A stretch of DNA of 64,000 nucleotides from Micrococcus lylae NBRC 15355 (GTDB lineage: Bacteria > Actinomycetota > Actinomycetes > Actinomycetales > Micrococcaceae): positions 1 through 64,000 of the forward strand of contig NZ_BCSN01000008.1 of NCBI RefSeq assembly GCF_001570885.1, given 5' to 3'. How positions within the stretch are numbered: position 1 is the first letter of the stretch; the number at the start of each line of letters is the position of its first letter. The position numbers and the translations under genes are program-made. Below, in pieces: positions 8,279 through 16,404 of the stretch. Below the pieces are notes generated by a model. The model worked only from the letters and a program-made list of their open reading frames with translations, had not been told where the DNA came from and did no database searches.

Positions 8279-8322
8279 CCCGCTGCCCCGTTCTCCCGTC
8301 CCCATCCCTGGTCTCACGCCCC

Positions 8323-8426
8323 CATCCCTGGCGTTTCTCCGCTCCGCCCACCCCTGGCGTTTCTCCGCTCCGCCCACCCCTGGCGTTTCTCCCCTCCGCC
8401 CACCCCTGGCGTTTTCGCTCGTGAAA
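8323..8426. repeat. About four tandem copies of a 26-bp unit
   Basis: Units start at 8323, 8349, 8375 and 8401; the core is CCCTGGCGTTTCTCCGCTCC. The last unit is partial and grades into a palindrome. The 362-nt gap between the SIP gene and the lipoprotein gene contains only this array, the palindrome and, from about 8600, the lipoprotein's upstream region. Confidence 0.85.
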
Positions 8427-8463
8427 CGGGAAGGGGGCGCCTCCCACTTCACTAGCGAAGACG
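8410..8463. repeat. Degenerate palindrome, relative of the one at 9435
   Basis: Arms CGTTTTCGCTcGTGAAaCGGG and TCCCacTTCACtAGCGAAgACG pair imperfectly. The sequence is clearly related to the perfect palindrome at 9435-9487, so this is a dispersed palindromic repeat and may also terminate the SIP gene transcript. Confidence 0.7.
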
Positions 8464-8640
8464 CTGCGGGGAGGGGTGGGGGCGTCTGGCCGGGGAAGGG
8501 TGGAGGCGTCCGGCCACGGTGCCGGTCCACGTTCGTCAGGGGTGGACGCGGGTGGAATCCGTTGTGATTTTATGGGGGAGCATAGAGTTCGGAGGCGGGC
8601 GTCCGGCCTTCCTCCACGATCATTGACGAGGGGACCGACC

Positions 8641-9366
8641 ATGAAGAACCGTGTGTCCATCGCCGCCGGCATGTTCGCCGCCGGTAGCCTGCTGCTCACC
8701 GCCTGCGGCTCCGCGCCCACCCTGGATGAGGCCTGGCCGGAGGTTCGCAAGAACTTCGAGGAGGCCGAGAGCCTGCGTATCAACATGGAGGCTACCGGTG
8801 AGGAGGACGACAGCACGGGCACCGTCGACCTGGCCGGCGCCACGGACGACTCCCACATGAAGGGCACCATGAACATCCCCATGGGCGGAGACCCCGTGAA
8901 CATGGAGGTCATGAGGCTGGACGGGGATGCGTACCTGAAGGTGAAGTCCGACGGCGAGGACAATGCCTTCACCGAGATGCTCGGCGACAAGTGGCTCAAG
9001 ATGTCCGCCTCGGAGGCCGAGGGCATGGGCGAGTTCGCGATGTCCTCCTTGGTGGACCAGATGGTGGAGGACATGCCGAAGAGCGATCACTTCGACGGCC
9101 ACGACATCGAGGCCGAAGAGGTCGAGATCGACGGTGAGAAGTACGACAAGTACGTGATCCCTGAGGATCTCCTTGAGAGCGAGGACGCCGGGGACGTCTA
9201 CTACGTGGACCGTGATGACAACACGCTGTTCCGGGTGGAGGGCACGAAGACCGAGGACGGCGGCCAGGAAGCCGTCGTGACGTTCACCGACTGGAACGAG
9301 GTGGAGGCTCCGGAGGCGCCGGCAGAGGACGAGGTCGTCGACCAGTCCGATCTCATGAACCCCTGA
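8641..9366 (+). CDS. Secreted lipoprotein, LppX/LprG-like fold candidate
   Basis: 241 residues. A signal peptide of about 20 residues ends in a lipobox (LLTAC), so Cys is expected to be lipidated and the protein anchored outside the membrane. The mature part is very acidic with alternating beta-type segments (VDLAGATDDSHMKGTM, VEIDGEKYDKYVIP), resembling actinobacterial LppX/LprAFG-type or DUF6612-type lipoproteins. No ligand can be predicted. A paralogue lies at 22373-23245 with the same layout and a matching end (APAEDEV). ATG at 8641 has GAGGGGA upstream. Confidence 0.8.
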   Translation: MKNRVSIAAGMFAAGSLLLTACGSAPTLDEAWPEVRKNFEEAESLRINMEATGEEDDSTGTVDLAGATDDSHMKGTMNIPMGGDPVNMEVMRLDGDAYLKVKSDGEDNAFTEMLGDKWLKMSASEAEGMGEFAMSSLVDQMVEDMPKSDHFDGHDIEAEEVEIDGEKYDKYVIPEDLLESEDAGDVYYVDRDDNTLFRVEGTKTEDGGQEAVVTFTDWNEVEAPEAPAEDEVVDQSDLMNP

Positions 9367-9434
9367 CACCCACCCGTGAGGGGAGGCCGGACGTTTCCGG
9401 CGCCTGTCTCCGGCGCCCCGCCGGACTCCCCACT

Positions 9435-9487
9435 CGTTTTCGCTCGCGAAACGGGAGGCGACGCCTCCCGTTTCGCGAGCGAAAACG
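9435..9487. terminator. Perfect 26-bp palindrome between convergent genes
   Basis: Two 26-base arms (outer part CGTTTTCGCTCGCGAAAC) pair perfectly around a single central A. It lies between the lipoprotein gene and the end of acs, as expected for a two-way terminator. A degenerate relative is at 8410-8463. Confidence 0.75.
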
Positions 9488-9517
9488 TCTGGGGCGGGGG
9501 CGGAGGTCGTCAGAACC

Positions 9518-11710
9518 TCACCGGCGGGCGGCGACCGCCTTCTCGATCTCCGCCACGCACGGCTCGTTCTGCAGGCTCGTGGTGTCCCCGAGGGCGTCAC
9601 CGGTGAACAGCTGCGTGAGCAGTCTCCGCATGATCTTGCCGGACCGGGTCTTCGGCACGTCCGGCACGAACACCACGTGCGCCGGCTTCGCCACCGGGCC
9701 GATCACCCGCGCCACGTGCCGCCGCAGCTGCTCGGCCTGCTCCGCGGTCTCCTCCGGGCGGCCGGCCACGGCGAACCGCTCGTGCGCCACCACGAAGGCC
9801 ACCGCCGCATGCCCGGTCTTCGGATCCGGGACCGGGCACACCCCGGCCTCGATCACCTCCGGGTGTGCCACCAGCGCCGACTCGATCTCGATGGTGGACA
9901 GTCGGTGACCGGAGACGTTGATGACGTCGTCGATGCGCCCGAGGATCCACACGTCCGAGTCATCGTCCCGCTTGGCGCCGTCCCCGGCGAGGAACCAGCC
10001 CTGCCGCGCGTAGTCGGCCCAGTAGGAGTCGTAGAACCGCTGCGGGTTCCCCCACACGGTGCGGGCCATGGACGGGGAGGTCCGGGTGACCACGATCTTC
10101 CCCTGCAGGTGGGCGCCGACTGAGGTGCCGTCGTCGTCCACCACGTCCACGTCCACACCCGGCAGCGGGCGGGACCCGCAGCCGGGCTTGAAGACGGTGT
10201 CGGTCGGGCGCGGAGAGAGCACGGTGGAGCCGGTCTCGGACTGCCACCAGGTGTCCACCATCGGCACGCCGACGGAGCCGTCGCGGGGCACCGGCGCCCT
10301 ACCCGCCGCGGCGGCCTGACCGTCCAGCCGGTCCAGCGCGTCCCGGCCGATCTGCGTGCGCGCCCACACCCAGGCCTCCGGGTTCACCGCCTCGCCGACG
10401 GTGCCGATCAGGCGGATCGAGGACAGGTCGTACTCCGCGGGCACGCCGTCCGGGTGCCAGCCCATCAGCGATCGGATCAGTGTGGGAGCCGTGTAGTAGC
10501 TGGTCACCCCGTAGCGCTGGATGACCTCGAAGTGCCGGCCCGGGTGCGGGGCGTTCGGCACGCCCTCGTAGATGACCTGGGTGACGCCGTTGCTCAGCGG
10601 CCCGTAGATCTCATAGGTGTGGGCGGTGACCCAGGCCAGGTCCGCGGTGCACCAGTGGACGTCGTCGTCGCGCCGTGCCGGGTCCGGGTGGGAGAACAGG
10701 AAGTCGTGCGTCCACGAGGCCGCGGCGAGGTACCCGCCGGAGGTGTGCACGAGCCCCTTCGGCTGCCCCGTGGTGCCGGAGGTGTACATGATGAACAGCG
10801 GGTGCTCTGCGTCGAAGGCGCGCGGGGTGTGGGTGTCCGGCTGGCGGTCCACGACGTCGTGCCACCACAGGTCCCGGCCCTCGGTCCACGGGATGTCCCG
10901 GTGGCCGGTGCGGTCCAGGACGAGGACGTGCTCGATCGCGTTGTCCCCGGACACGGCCTCGTCCGCGTTGGCCTTCACCGGCACGGCCGTGCCCCGGCGG
11001 AACTGGCCGTCCGTGGTGACCAGCAGCTTCGCCCCGGTGTCCTCGACGCGGAACCGCAGCGCCTCCGCCGAGAACCCGCCGAACACGAGCGAGTGCACGG
11101 CGCCGATCCGCGCGCACGCCAGCGTGATGACGATCGTCTCCACGAGCACGGGCAGGTACACGACGACGCGGTCGCCCGCCTCGATGCCCAGCTCCTCGAG
11201 GGCGTTCGCGGCCTGGGCGACCTCGCGCTGCAGCTGCGCGTAGGTGACGGCGCGGCGGTCGCCGGGCTCGCCCTCGAAGTACAGCGCCACCTTCTCCCCA
11301 CGCCCGGCCTCCACGTGCCGGTCCACGCAGTTGTACGCCACGTTGAGCCGCCCGTCCGCGTACCAGCGGATCTGCGGGGCGGCCCCGGCGGCCGCGTCCG
11401 TGGGGACCGTGTCCGTCACCTGGGTGAAGTCCGTGTCCCAGGTCAGCCGGCGGCCCACCGCCTCCCAGAGGGCGAGTCGGTCGGATTCGGCGACGACGGC
11501 GCCGTCGCCCCGACCTCCATGGGCCCGTCCCGCGGGCCGTCCCGGGTGGATGTCCGGGTCCGCTGCGTCCACCAGGGACTGCGGCAGCGGACCGGGCAGC
11601 GTGGCCAGGGCGGCGGCGGGGACGCCGTCGTTCGGGCCGCGGACGGGATCCGGCGCGGGGAGGGCCGTCTCGGCGACGGTCGCGGCGGTGCCGGCTGCGG
11701 ACACGGGCAT
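9518..11710 (-). CDS. acs: Acetyl-CoA synthetase under a SAM riboswitch
   Basis: 730 residues, about 80 more than typical Acs because of an Ala/Pro-rich N-terminal extension. Makes acetyl-CoA from acetate, ATP and CoA through an acetyl-AMP intermediate. Motifs: YTSGTTGQPKG (about 309-319, P-loop-like), WWQSETG in the acyl-binding region, and KTRSGKIMRR with the catalytic/acetylatable Lys (about K692) near the C-terminus. The ATG at 11710 has GGAAGGAGA seven bases upstream, at the very end of a SAM-riboswitch-like leader. This is unusual control for Acs and ties it to the sulfur genes transcribed divergently from the same intergenic region. Confidence 0.93.
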   Translation of the reverse strand: MPVSAAGTAATVAETALPAPDPVRGPNDGVPAAALATLPGPLPQSLVDAADPDIHPGRPAGRAHGGRGDGAVVAESDRLALWEAVGRRLTWDTDFTQVTDTVPTDAAAGAAPQIRWYADGRLNVAYNCVDRHVEAGRGEKVALYFEGEPGDRRAVTYAQLQREVAQAANALEELGIEAGDRVVVYLPVLVETIVITLACARIGAVHSLVFGGFSAEALRFRVEDTGAKLLVTTDGQFRRGTAVPVKANADEAVSGDNAIEHVLVLDRTGHRDIPWTEGRDLWWHDVVDRQPDTHTPRAFDAEHPLFIMYTSGTTGQPKGLVHTSGGYLAAASWTHDFLFSHPDPARRDDDVHWCTADLAWVTAHTYEIYGPLSNGVTQVIYEGVPNAPHPGRHFEVIQRYGVTSYYTAPTLIRSLMGWHPDGVPAEYDLSSIRLIGTVGEAVNPEAWVWARTQIGRDALDRLDGQAAAAGRAPVPRDGSVGVPMVDTWWQSETGSTVLSPRPTDTVFKPGCGSRPLPGVDVDVVDDDGTSVGAHLQGKIVVTRTSPSMARTVWGNPQRFYDSYWADYARQGWFLAGDGAKRDDDSDVWILGRIDDVINVSGHRLSTIEIESALVAHPEVIEAGVCPVPDPKTGHAAVAFVVAHERFAVAGRPEETAEQAEQLRRHVARVIGPVAKPAHVVFVPDVPKTRSGKIMRRLLTQLFTGDALGDTTSLQNEPCVAEIEKAVAARR

Positions 11711-11723
11711 GGGGTGTCTCCTT

Positions 11724-11819
11724 CCATCGGTCCTGGCGGGAGCACCCGCAGCCCGCGGGGAGGCGGACCCGGGTTGCTGCGGCGTCGAAGAGCCAGGTCT
11801 CTGGTGCCGCTCCGGATGG
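11724..11819 (-). promoter_or_regulatory. SAM-I (S-box) riboswitch candidate upstream of acs
   Basis: Minus-strand RNA opens with CCATC and closes with GATGG (P1), and contains AGAGACC, the core CGACGCCGCAGCAACC and the later GGGTGCTCCCGCC (counterpart of the GGTGCTAA junction). A -10-like TACCGT lies just upstream (11831-11836), and the acs ribosome site follows P1 directly, so control could be at translation initiation. The divergent element at 12010 shares all these parts. Confidence 0.85.
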
Positions 11820-12009
11820 TGCGCGCGTCCACGGTAGGCCCGCGGTGTGCCGCAGACGCGGTGCCGGTCCGGCTGGTGGGCGTGGACGCGTTGCGCCAGG
11901 TCATCTGGGCGGCGCCGACGGACGACGCCCGTCCGGCGAGGGTGTCCATGACGGACGTGAGGCGGCTGCCTTCCGTGGCCGGGCGGGGCCGTGCTGTGCT
12001 GTGGCCGAC

Positions 12010-12108
12010 CCATCCAGAGCGGCCGAGAGATCCGGATCGACGACGCCGCAGCAACCCCCTCATCCCTGCCCGGCAGGGTCGGGACGGTGCTACCGCCGGG
12101 ACCGATGG
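12010..12108 (+). promoter_or_regulatory. SAM-I (S-box) riboswitch candidate upstream of the sulfur operon
   Basis: P1 arms CCATC and GATGG enclose CGAGAGATCCGG, the S-box core CGACGCCGCAGCAACC and GGTGCTACCGCC. AAGGAG follows within a few bases of the 3' P1 strand, so P1 formation could mask the start region. High SAM would lower expression of the monooxygenase/importer operon. Confidence 0.9.
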
Positions 12109-12122
12109 AAAGGAGCCCGCGC

Positions 12123-13529
12123 ATGTCTGCGCCCCTCACCGCACCCCACGACCCGACCGTGAACGCGGTCCCCACCCGTCCGCCGCTGGCCGTCACCCCG
12201 GACGTCCCGGACACCGACGACCTCGCTCGACTGCGGCAGCGGTTCGCCCCGATCTTCGAGCGCATCGCCGCCGGCGCCGCCGAGCGGGACGTGAACCGCA
12301 CCCTGCCGTACGAGCAGATCCGCGAGCTCAACGCCGCCGGCTTCGCCACCCTGCGCGTTCCCCGCTCCCACGGGGGACCGGAGGTGAGCGTGCGGACGCT
12401 GACCGCCCTGCTGGTGGAGCTGGCGGCCGCCGACTCGAACGTGGCCCACCAGTACCGCTCCCACTACGGGTTCCTGGAGTCCCTGCGCCACAAATCGTCC
12501 GCCCAGCAGGAGCGCTGGTACCGGTTGATCCTCGAGGGAGCCACCGTGGGCAACGCATCCACGGAGACCTCGGGCAACGCACTGGGCACCCTCAACACCC
12601 GGCTCGAGCCCCGTCCGGGCGGCGGCGCGGTCCTCACCGGGCGCAAGGGCTACGCCACCGCGTCCCTGTTCTCCACCCACACCCGGGTCTCCGCGGCCAT
12701 CACCGACGAGGACGGCAGGACGACGCCGGGCCGCTGCTTCGCCGTGGTGCCCGTCGATCACGAGGGCGTCGAGCTCTACGACGACTGGGACGGCTTCGGG
12801 CAGCGCCTCACCGCCACCGGCACCGCCGTGTTCACGTCCGTCCCCGTGGACGGCGCCGACCTCTTCGACCGTCAGGCCGGCACGGCCGAGGCCGTGATCG
12901 AGGCCGCCTACTTCCAGCAGTTCCTGCTGGCGGTCCTGGCCGGCATCGCCACCGGCGCCCGGGACACCGCCGCCGAACTGGTGCGCGCCCGCACCCGCAC
13001 CTTCAACACCGGCTCCGGCGCGCTCTACCGCGAGGACCCGCTGATCCAGGAGGCCGTCGGACGGATCGCCGCCACCGCCTTCTCCGTGACCGCCGCCGTG
13101 CTGCACGCCGCCGACGCCCTGGACGCGGCCATCGCCGCGGTCGACGCCGCCGCCGAGGGCGAGGACCTGGCCCTGGAGGTCTACGCGGCCGAGCTGGCCG
13201 TGGAACAGGCCCAGGTGACCGTCCCCGAGGCCGCGATCCGTGCCGCCTCCGAGCTGTTCCACGCCGGCGGCGCCTCCAACACCCGCTCCGGCAAGGCCCT
13301 CGACCGGTTCTGGCGCAACGCCCAGACCGTGGCCACCCACAACCCCATCCCGTTCCGCGCCCGCTCTGTGGGCGACTGGTTCGTCAACGGCACCCTGCCC
13401 GAGGGGCTGAACGCCATCGGCGACGCCGCCGGCGCGCCGAAGCACTCCGAGCAGGGCGGCGCCCCGTCGGCGTCCGGGGCCGAGGCCGGCCCGGCGGTGG
13501 GCACTGCGCCGAAGGGAGGGGCACGATGA
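12123..13529 (+). CDS. Acyl-CoA-dehydrogenase-like flavoprotein, SfnB/DszC type
   Basis: 468 residues; the ATG at 12123 follows AAGGAG directly after the riboswitch. Acyl-CoA dehydrogenase fold with helical N- and C-domains and a central beta domain; YDDWDGFGQRLTATGTAVF and RTFNTGSGALYREDPL are typical of the DszC/SfnB/thermophilic-desulfurisation branch, which uses reduced FMN and O2 to oxygenate sulfur (or nitrogen) compounds rather than dehydrogenate acyl-CoA. Substrate unknown. The end overlaps the next gene by ATGA, and the operon continues into a DszA-like enzyme and a methionine-type importer, which supports a sulfur-scavenging role. About 30 disordered residues end the protein. Confidence 0.85.
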   Translation: MSAPLTAPHDPTVNAVPTRPPLAVTPDVPDTDDLARLRQRFAPIFERIAAGAAERDVNRTLPYEQIRELNAAGFATLRVPRSHGGPEVSVRTLTALLVELAAADSNVAHQYRSHYGFLESLRHKSSAQQERWYRLILEGATVGNASTETSGNALGTLNTRLEPRPGGGAVLTGRKGYATASLFSTHTRVSAAITDEDGRTTPGRCFAVVPVDHEGVELYDDWDGFGQRLTATGTAVFTSVPVDGADLFDRQAGTAEAVIEAAYFQQFLLAVLAGIATGARDTAAELVRARTRTFNTGSGALYREDPLIQEAVGRIAATAFSVTAAVLHAADALDAAIAAVDAAAEGEDLALEVYAAELAVEQAQVTVPEAAIRAASELFHAGGASNTRSGKALDRFWRNAQTVATHNPIPFRARSVGDWFVNGTLPEGLNAIGDAAGAPKHSEQGGAPSASGAEAGPAVGTAPKGGAR

Positions 13530-14923
13530 GCACCGCCTCGTTCCGCCTCTGCGCCTTCGAGATGATGACACCGGTGCATCAGTCTCCGGGGCTGTGGCGC
13601 CACCCGGACTCCCGCATCGCGGAGTTCGACAGGCTCTCCTACTGGGCCGACCTCGCCCGCACGGCGGAGGACGGCGGCTTCTCCGCGATCTTCCTCGCGG
13701 ACATCCTCGGCCTCTACGACGTCTACGGCGCAGGCGTGGAGGCCACCGTCCGCGGCGGCGTGCAGTGGCCGCTGCTGGACCCGTTCACCGCGGTCTCCGC
13801 CATGGCCGCGGCGACGGACCGAGTGGGCTTCGGCGTCACCGCCTCGGTCACCTACGAGCAGCCCTATCTGCTGGCCCGCACCCTGGCCTCGCTGGACCAC
13901 TTCACGCACGGCCGGATCGGCTGGAACATCGTCACCAGCTACCAGGACTCCGCCGCGCGGAACCTCGGCCTCCAGGAGCAGATCCCACACGACGAGCGCT
14001 ACGACCGCGCCGACGAGTACCTGGACGCGATCTACCGCCAGTTCGAGGGATCCGTGGAGCCCGGCGCGATCCTCGCTGACGCGGACGCCGGCGTCTTCGC
14101 CGACCCCGCCAGGGTCCACCCGGTCGGGGCCGACGGCCCCCACGTGAAGCTCCCCGGCGTCACCCTTGCCCACCCCGGCCCGCAGGGCACCCCGTTCCTG
14201 TTCCAGGCCGGCGGCTCCCCGCGCGGACGGCGCTTCGCCCAGGAGCACGCCGAGGCCGTCTTCTACATCGGCCCCACCACGTCGCATGTGCGCCGGTTCG
14301 TGGAGCAGACCCGCGCCGAGCTCGCCGAGGCCGGACGGCCCGCGGACGCCATCCAGGTGTTCGCCATGGTCACGGTGGTGGTGGACGAGACGGACGAGCA
14401 AGCCCGGCAGCGGCTTGAGGACTACCGCCGGTACGTGGACGTCGAGGGGGCGCTCGCGCTCTTCGGCGGCTGGACGGGCATGGACCTGTCCGGCCTGGAC
14501 CCGGACGCCCCGCTGGAGCATGTGGAGAACGAGACCTCGCGGACGGCCTTGGCGGCCTTCACCACCCAGTCCCCGGACCGTGAGTGGACGGTGCGGGAGG
14601 TCGCGGAGTTCGTGAGCATCGGGGGCCGCGGCCCGGTGATCGTGGGTTCGCCGCAGACCGTGGCGGACGAGCTGCAGCGCTGGCAGGCCGAGACCGGGGT
14701 GGACGGGTTCAACGTCTGCGCCGCGGTCCGCCCGGCCGACCTCGAACGGTTCGCCGACCTGGTCACCCCGGAGCTGCGCCGCCGTGGTGTGCTCGCCGAG
14801 CCCGCTGCCGGCCGCACCCTGCGGGAGAACCTCACCGGTGCCGGCCCCCGGCTTCCCGAGGATCACCGCGGGGCAGGGTTCCGCCATGGCACCGACACCA
14901 TCGTCACGGAGGTCGCCCCATGA
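13526..14923 (+). CDS. FMN-dependent monooxygenase, NtaA/SnaA/DszA family (C-S bond cleavage candidate)
   Basis: 465 residues, luciferase-like TIM-barrel. Family signatures: HQSPGLWRHP near residues 17-26, GRIGWNIVTSYQDSAARN (flavin phosphate region), DERYDRADEYLDAIYR, and LFQAGGSPRGRRFA. DszA-type enzymes use FMNH2 from a separate reductase to cleave C-S bonds of sulfones and sulfonates. Relatives in Bacillus (CmoJ/YtmO-type) act on S-alkyl-cysteine derivatives imported by an adjacent ABC transporter. Same-operon MetNIQ genes make a thioether or sulfonate substrate likely. Start overlaps the previous gene (ATGA), and the end overlaps metN in the same way. No flavin reductase gene is nearby. 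Confidence 0.88.
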   Translation: MSTASFRLCAFEMMTPVHQSPGLWRHPDSRIAEFDRLSYWADLARTAEDGGFSAIFLADILGLYDVYGAGVEATVRGGVQWPLLDPFTAVSAMAAATDRVGFGVTASVTYEQPYLLARTLASLDHFTHGRIGWNIVTSYQDSAARNLGLQEQIPHDERYDRADEYLDAIYRQFEGSVEPGAILADADAGVFADPARVHPVGADGPHVKLPGVTLAHPGPQGTPFLFQAGGSPRGRRFAQEHAEAVFYIGPTTSHVRRFVEQTRAELAEAGRPADAIQVFAMVTVVVDETDEQARQRLEDYRRYVDVEGALALFGGWTGMDLSGLDPDAPLEHVENETSRTALAAFTTQSPDREWTVREVAEFVSIGGRGPVIVGSPQTVADELQRWQAETGVDGFNVCAAVRPADLERFADLVTPELRRRGVLAEPAAGRTLRENLTGAGPRLPEDHRGAGFRHGTDTIVTEVAP

Positions 14924-15732
14924 TCACCCTGCGCGACGTCACCACCGTCTTCAGCACCCCCACCGGTCCGTACACCGCCGTGGACGGGGCGCACCTCGAG
15001 ATTCCGGCCGGCAGCATCCAGGGGATCATCGGATTCTCAGGGGCGGGCAAGTCCACGCTGCTGCGCAACATCAACCTCCTCGAGAGGCCCACGTCCGGGC
15101 AGGTGGTCGTCGGCGGCACCGATCTGACCGAGCTCTCCGTGGAGGAGCTGCGCCGGGCCCGGCACGGCATCGGGATGGTGTTCCAGAACTTCAACCTGGT
15201 CAACAACCTGACCGCCGCCAAGAACGTCGAGCTGTCCCTGAAGTTCGCGGGCGTCGCCGGGACCGAGCGCCGTCGTCGTGCCCTGGAGGCACTGGCGATC
15301 GTGGACTTGGCGGACAAGGCCGATTCCTATCCGGCGGCCCTCTCCGGCGGGCAGAAGCAGCGGGTGGCGATCGCCCGGGCGCTGGCCACCGAGCCGGCCG
15401 TGCTGTTGTGTGACGAACCGACCTCCGCCGTCGATCCCCGCACCACCACCTCCGTGCTGCAGTACCTCGCGGACATCAACCGGGACCTGGGCATCACTAC
15501 CGTGATCGTCACGCATGAGATGAACGTGGTGCGGGCCCTGGCGGACCATGTGGCCGTCATGGAGGCCGGGCGAATCGTGGAGCGGTTCGCGCTCGCCGAG
15601 CTGGAGGCCGGCACGTTCACTCCGGCGACGGCGATCGGCGCCCACCTCGTGGCCGACGAGATCGTCCTGGACCGTCGTCGGACCCCTGTCGGTGCCGGGG
15701 TCACACCCGGTGAGGAGGCCCACCATGGCTGA
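14920..15732 (+). CDS. metN: MetN-like ABC transporter ATPase without NIL domain
   Basis: 270 residues. Walker A GFSGAGKST (38-46), Q-loop VFQNFN, signature ALSGGQKQRVAIARAL, Walker B VLLCDEPTSAVD and switch His in VIVTHEM are all present. The sequence resembles MetN, but only about 30 residues follow the nucleotide domain, so the C-terminal NIL domain that lets MetN sense methionine is missing. Transport would then not be feedback-inhibited by methionine, consistent with import of another sulfur compound. Overlaps the genes on both sides. Confidence 0.88.
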   Translation: MITLRDVTTVFSTPTGPYTAVDGAHLEIPAGSIQGIIGFSGAGKSTLLRNINLLERPTSGQVVVGGTDLTELSVEELRRARHGIGMVFQNFNLVNNLTAAKNVELSLKFAGVAGTERRRRALEALAIVDLADKADSYPAALSGGQKQRVAIARALATEPAVLLCDEPTSAVDPRTTTSVLQYLADINRDLGITTVIVTHEMNVVRALADHVAVMEAGRIVERFALAELEAGTFTPATAIGAHLVADEIVLDRRRTPVGAGVTPGEEAHHG

Positions 15733-16399
15733 GTTCCTCGACCGCCTCGTGGAGGTCGGCCCCGAGCTGGCGACCTCGCTCTGGCAGACCGTGCTGATGC
15801 TGCTGATCGCCATCCCGATCGCGGTTGGGCTCGGCACCCCGCTGGGGATCTGGCTGCACACCCACGGTCCGCGCGGCCTGCAGCACACGCCCCGGATCCA
15901 CCGGATCGTCGACGCGATCGTGAACGTGGTCCGTTCCTTCCCGTTCCTGATCCTGCTGATCGCGATCATCCCGTTCACCCGGTTCGTGGTCGGCACCACG
16001 ATCGGCACGGCCGCGGTGATCGTGCCGCTGACCATCAACGCGATCCCGTACTTCGCGCGCTTCGTGGAGCAGAATCTCGGCCAGCTCGACCCCGGCGTGG
16101 TCGAGGCGGCTCGGGCCATGGGAGCCACACGCGGTCAGATCATCCGCGACGTCCTCCTCGTGGACGCGAAGCCCGCGATCGTCGGCTCCGCCACGATCAT
16201 GACCGTCTCCTTCATCTCCTACTCGGCCATGGCCGGGCTGGTGGGCGGCGGCGGGATCGGCGACTTCGCCATCCGCTACGGCTACTACCGCTACGAGCTG
16301 CCCCTGATGGTGGTGGCGATCGTGCTGATGATCGCCCTGGTGGCCGTGGTGCAGACCGGCGGTGCCCGCTGGGCCCGTGCCCTGGACAAGCGGAGGTGA
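15725..16399 (+). CDS. metI: MetI-like ABC transporter permease
   Basis: 224 residues with about five membrane helices. The EAA-type coupling loop EAARAMGATRGQIIRDVLL (about 124-142) contacts the ATPase. The N-terminal TSLWQTVLMLLIAIPIAVGLGTPLGIW and the GLVGGGGIGDFAIRYGYYRY segment are typical of MetI. It forms a homodimeric inner-membrane channel with the MetN-like ATPase. Its ATG lies inside the end of metN (8-nt overlap), so translation is coupled. Confidence 0.92.
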   Translation: MAEFLDRLVEVGPELATSLWQTVLMLLIAIPIAVGLGTPLGIWLHTHGPRGLQHTPRIHRIVDAIVNVVRSFPFLILLIAIIPFTRFVVGTTIGTAAVIVPLTINAIPYFARFVEQNLGQLDPGVVEAARAMGATRGQIIRDVLLVDAKPAIVGSATIMTVSFISYSAMAGLVGGGGIGDFAIRYGYYRYELPLMVVAIVLMIALVAVVQTGGARWARALDKRR

Positions 16400-16404
16400 G
16401 GGGC

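Noticed and set aside
8323-8426. CRISPR array
   Set aside because: The 26-bp units abut without spacers, there is no cas gene, and the units grade into a palindrome.
10454-14923. A 1489-codon open frame running across acs antisense and into the monooxygenase gene
   Set aside because: The left part is antisense shadow of acs and the riboswitch region; only the part from 13526 (DszA-like) shows family motifs and a coupled start.
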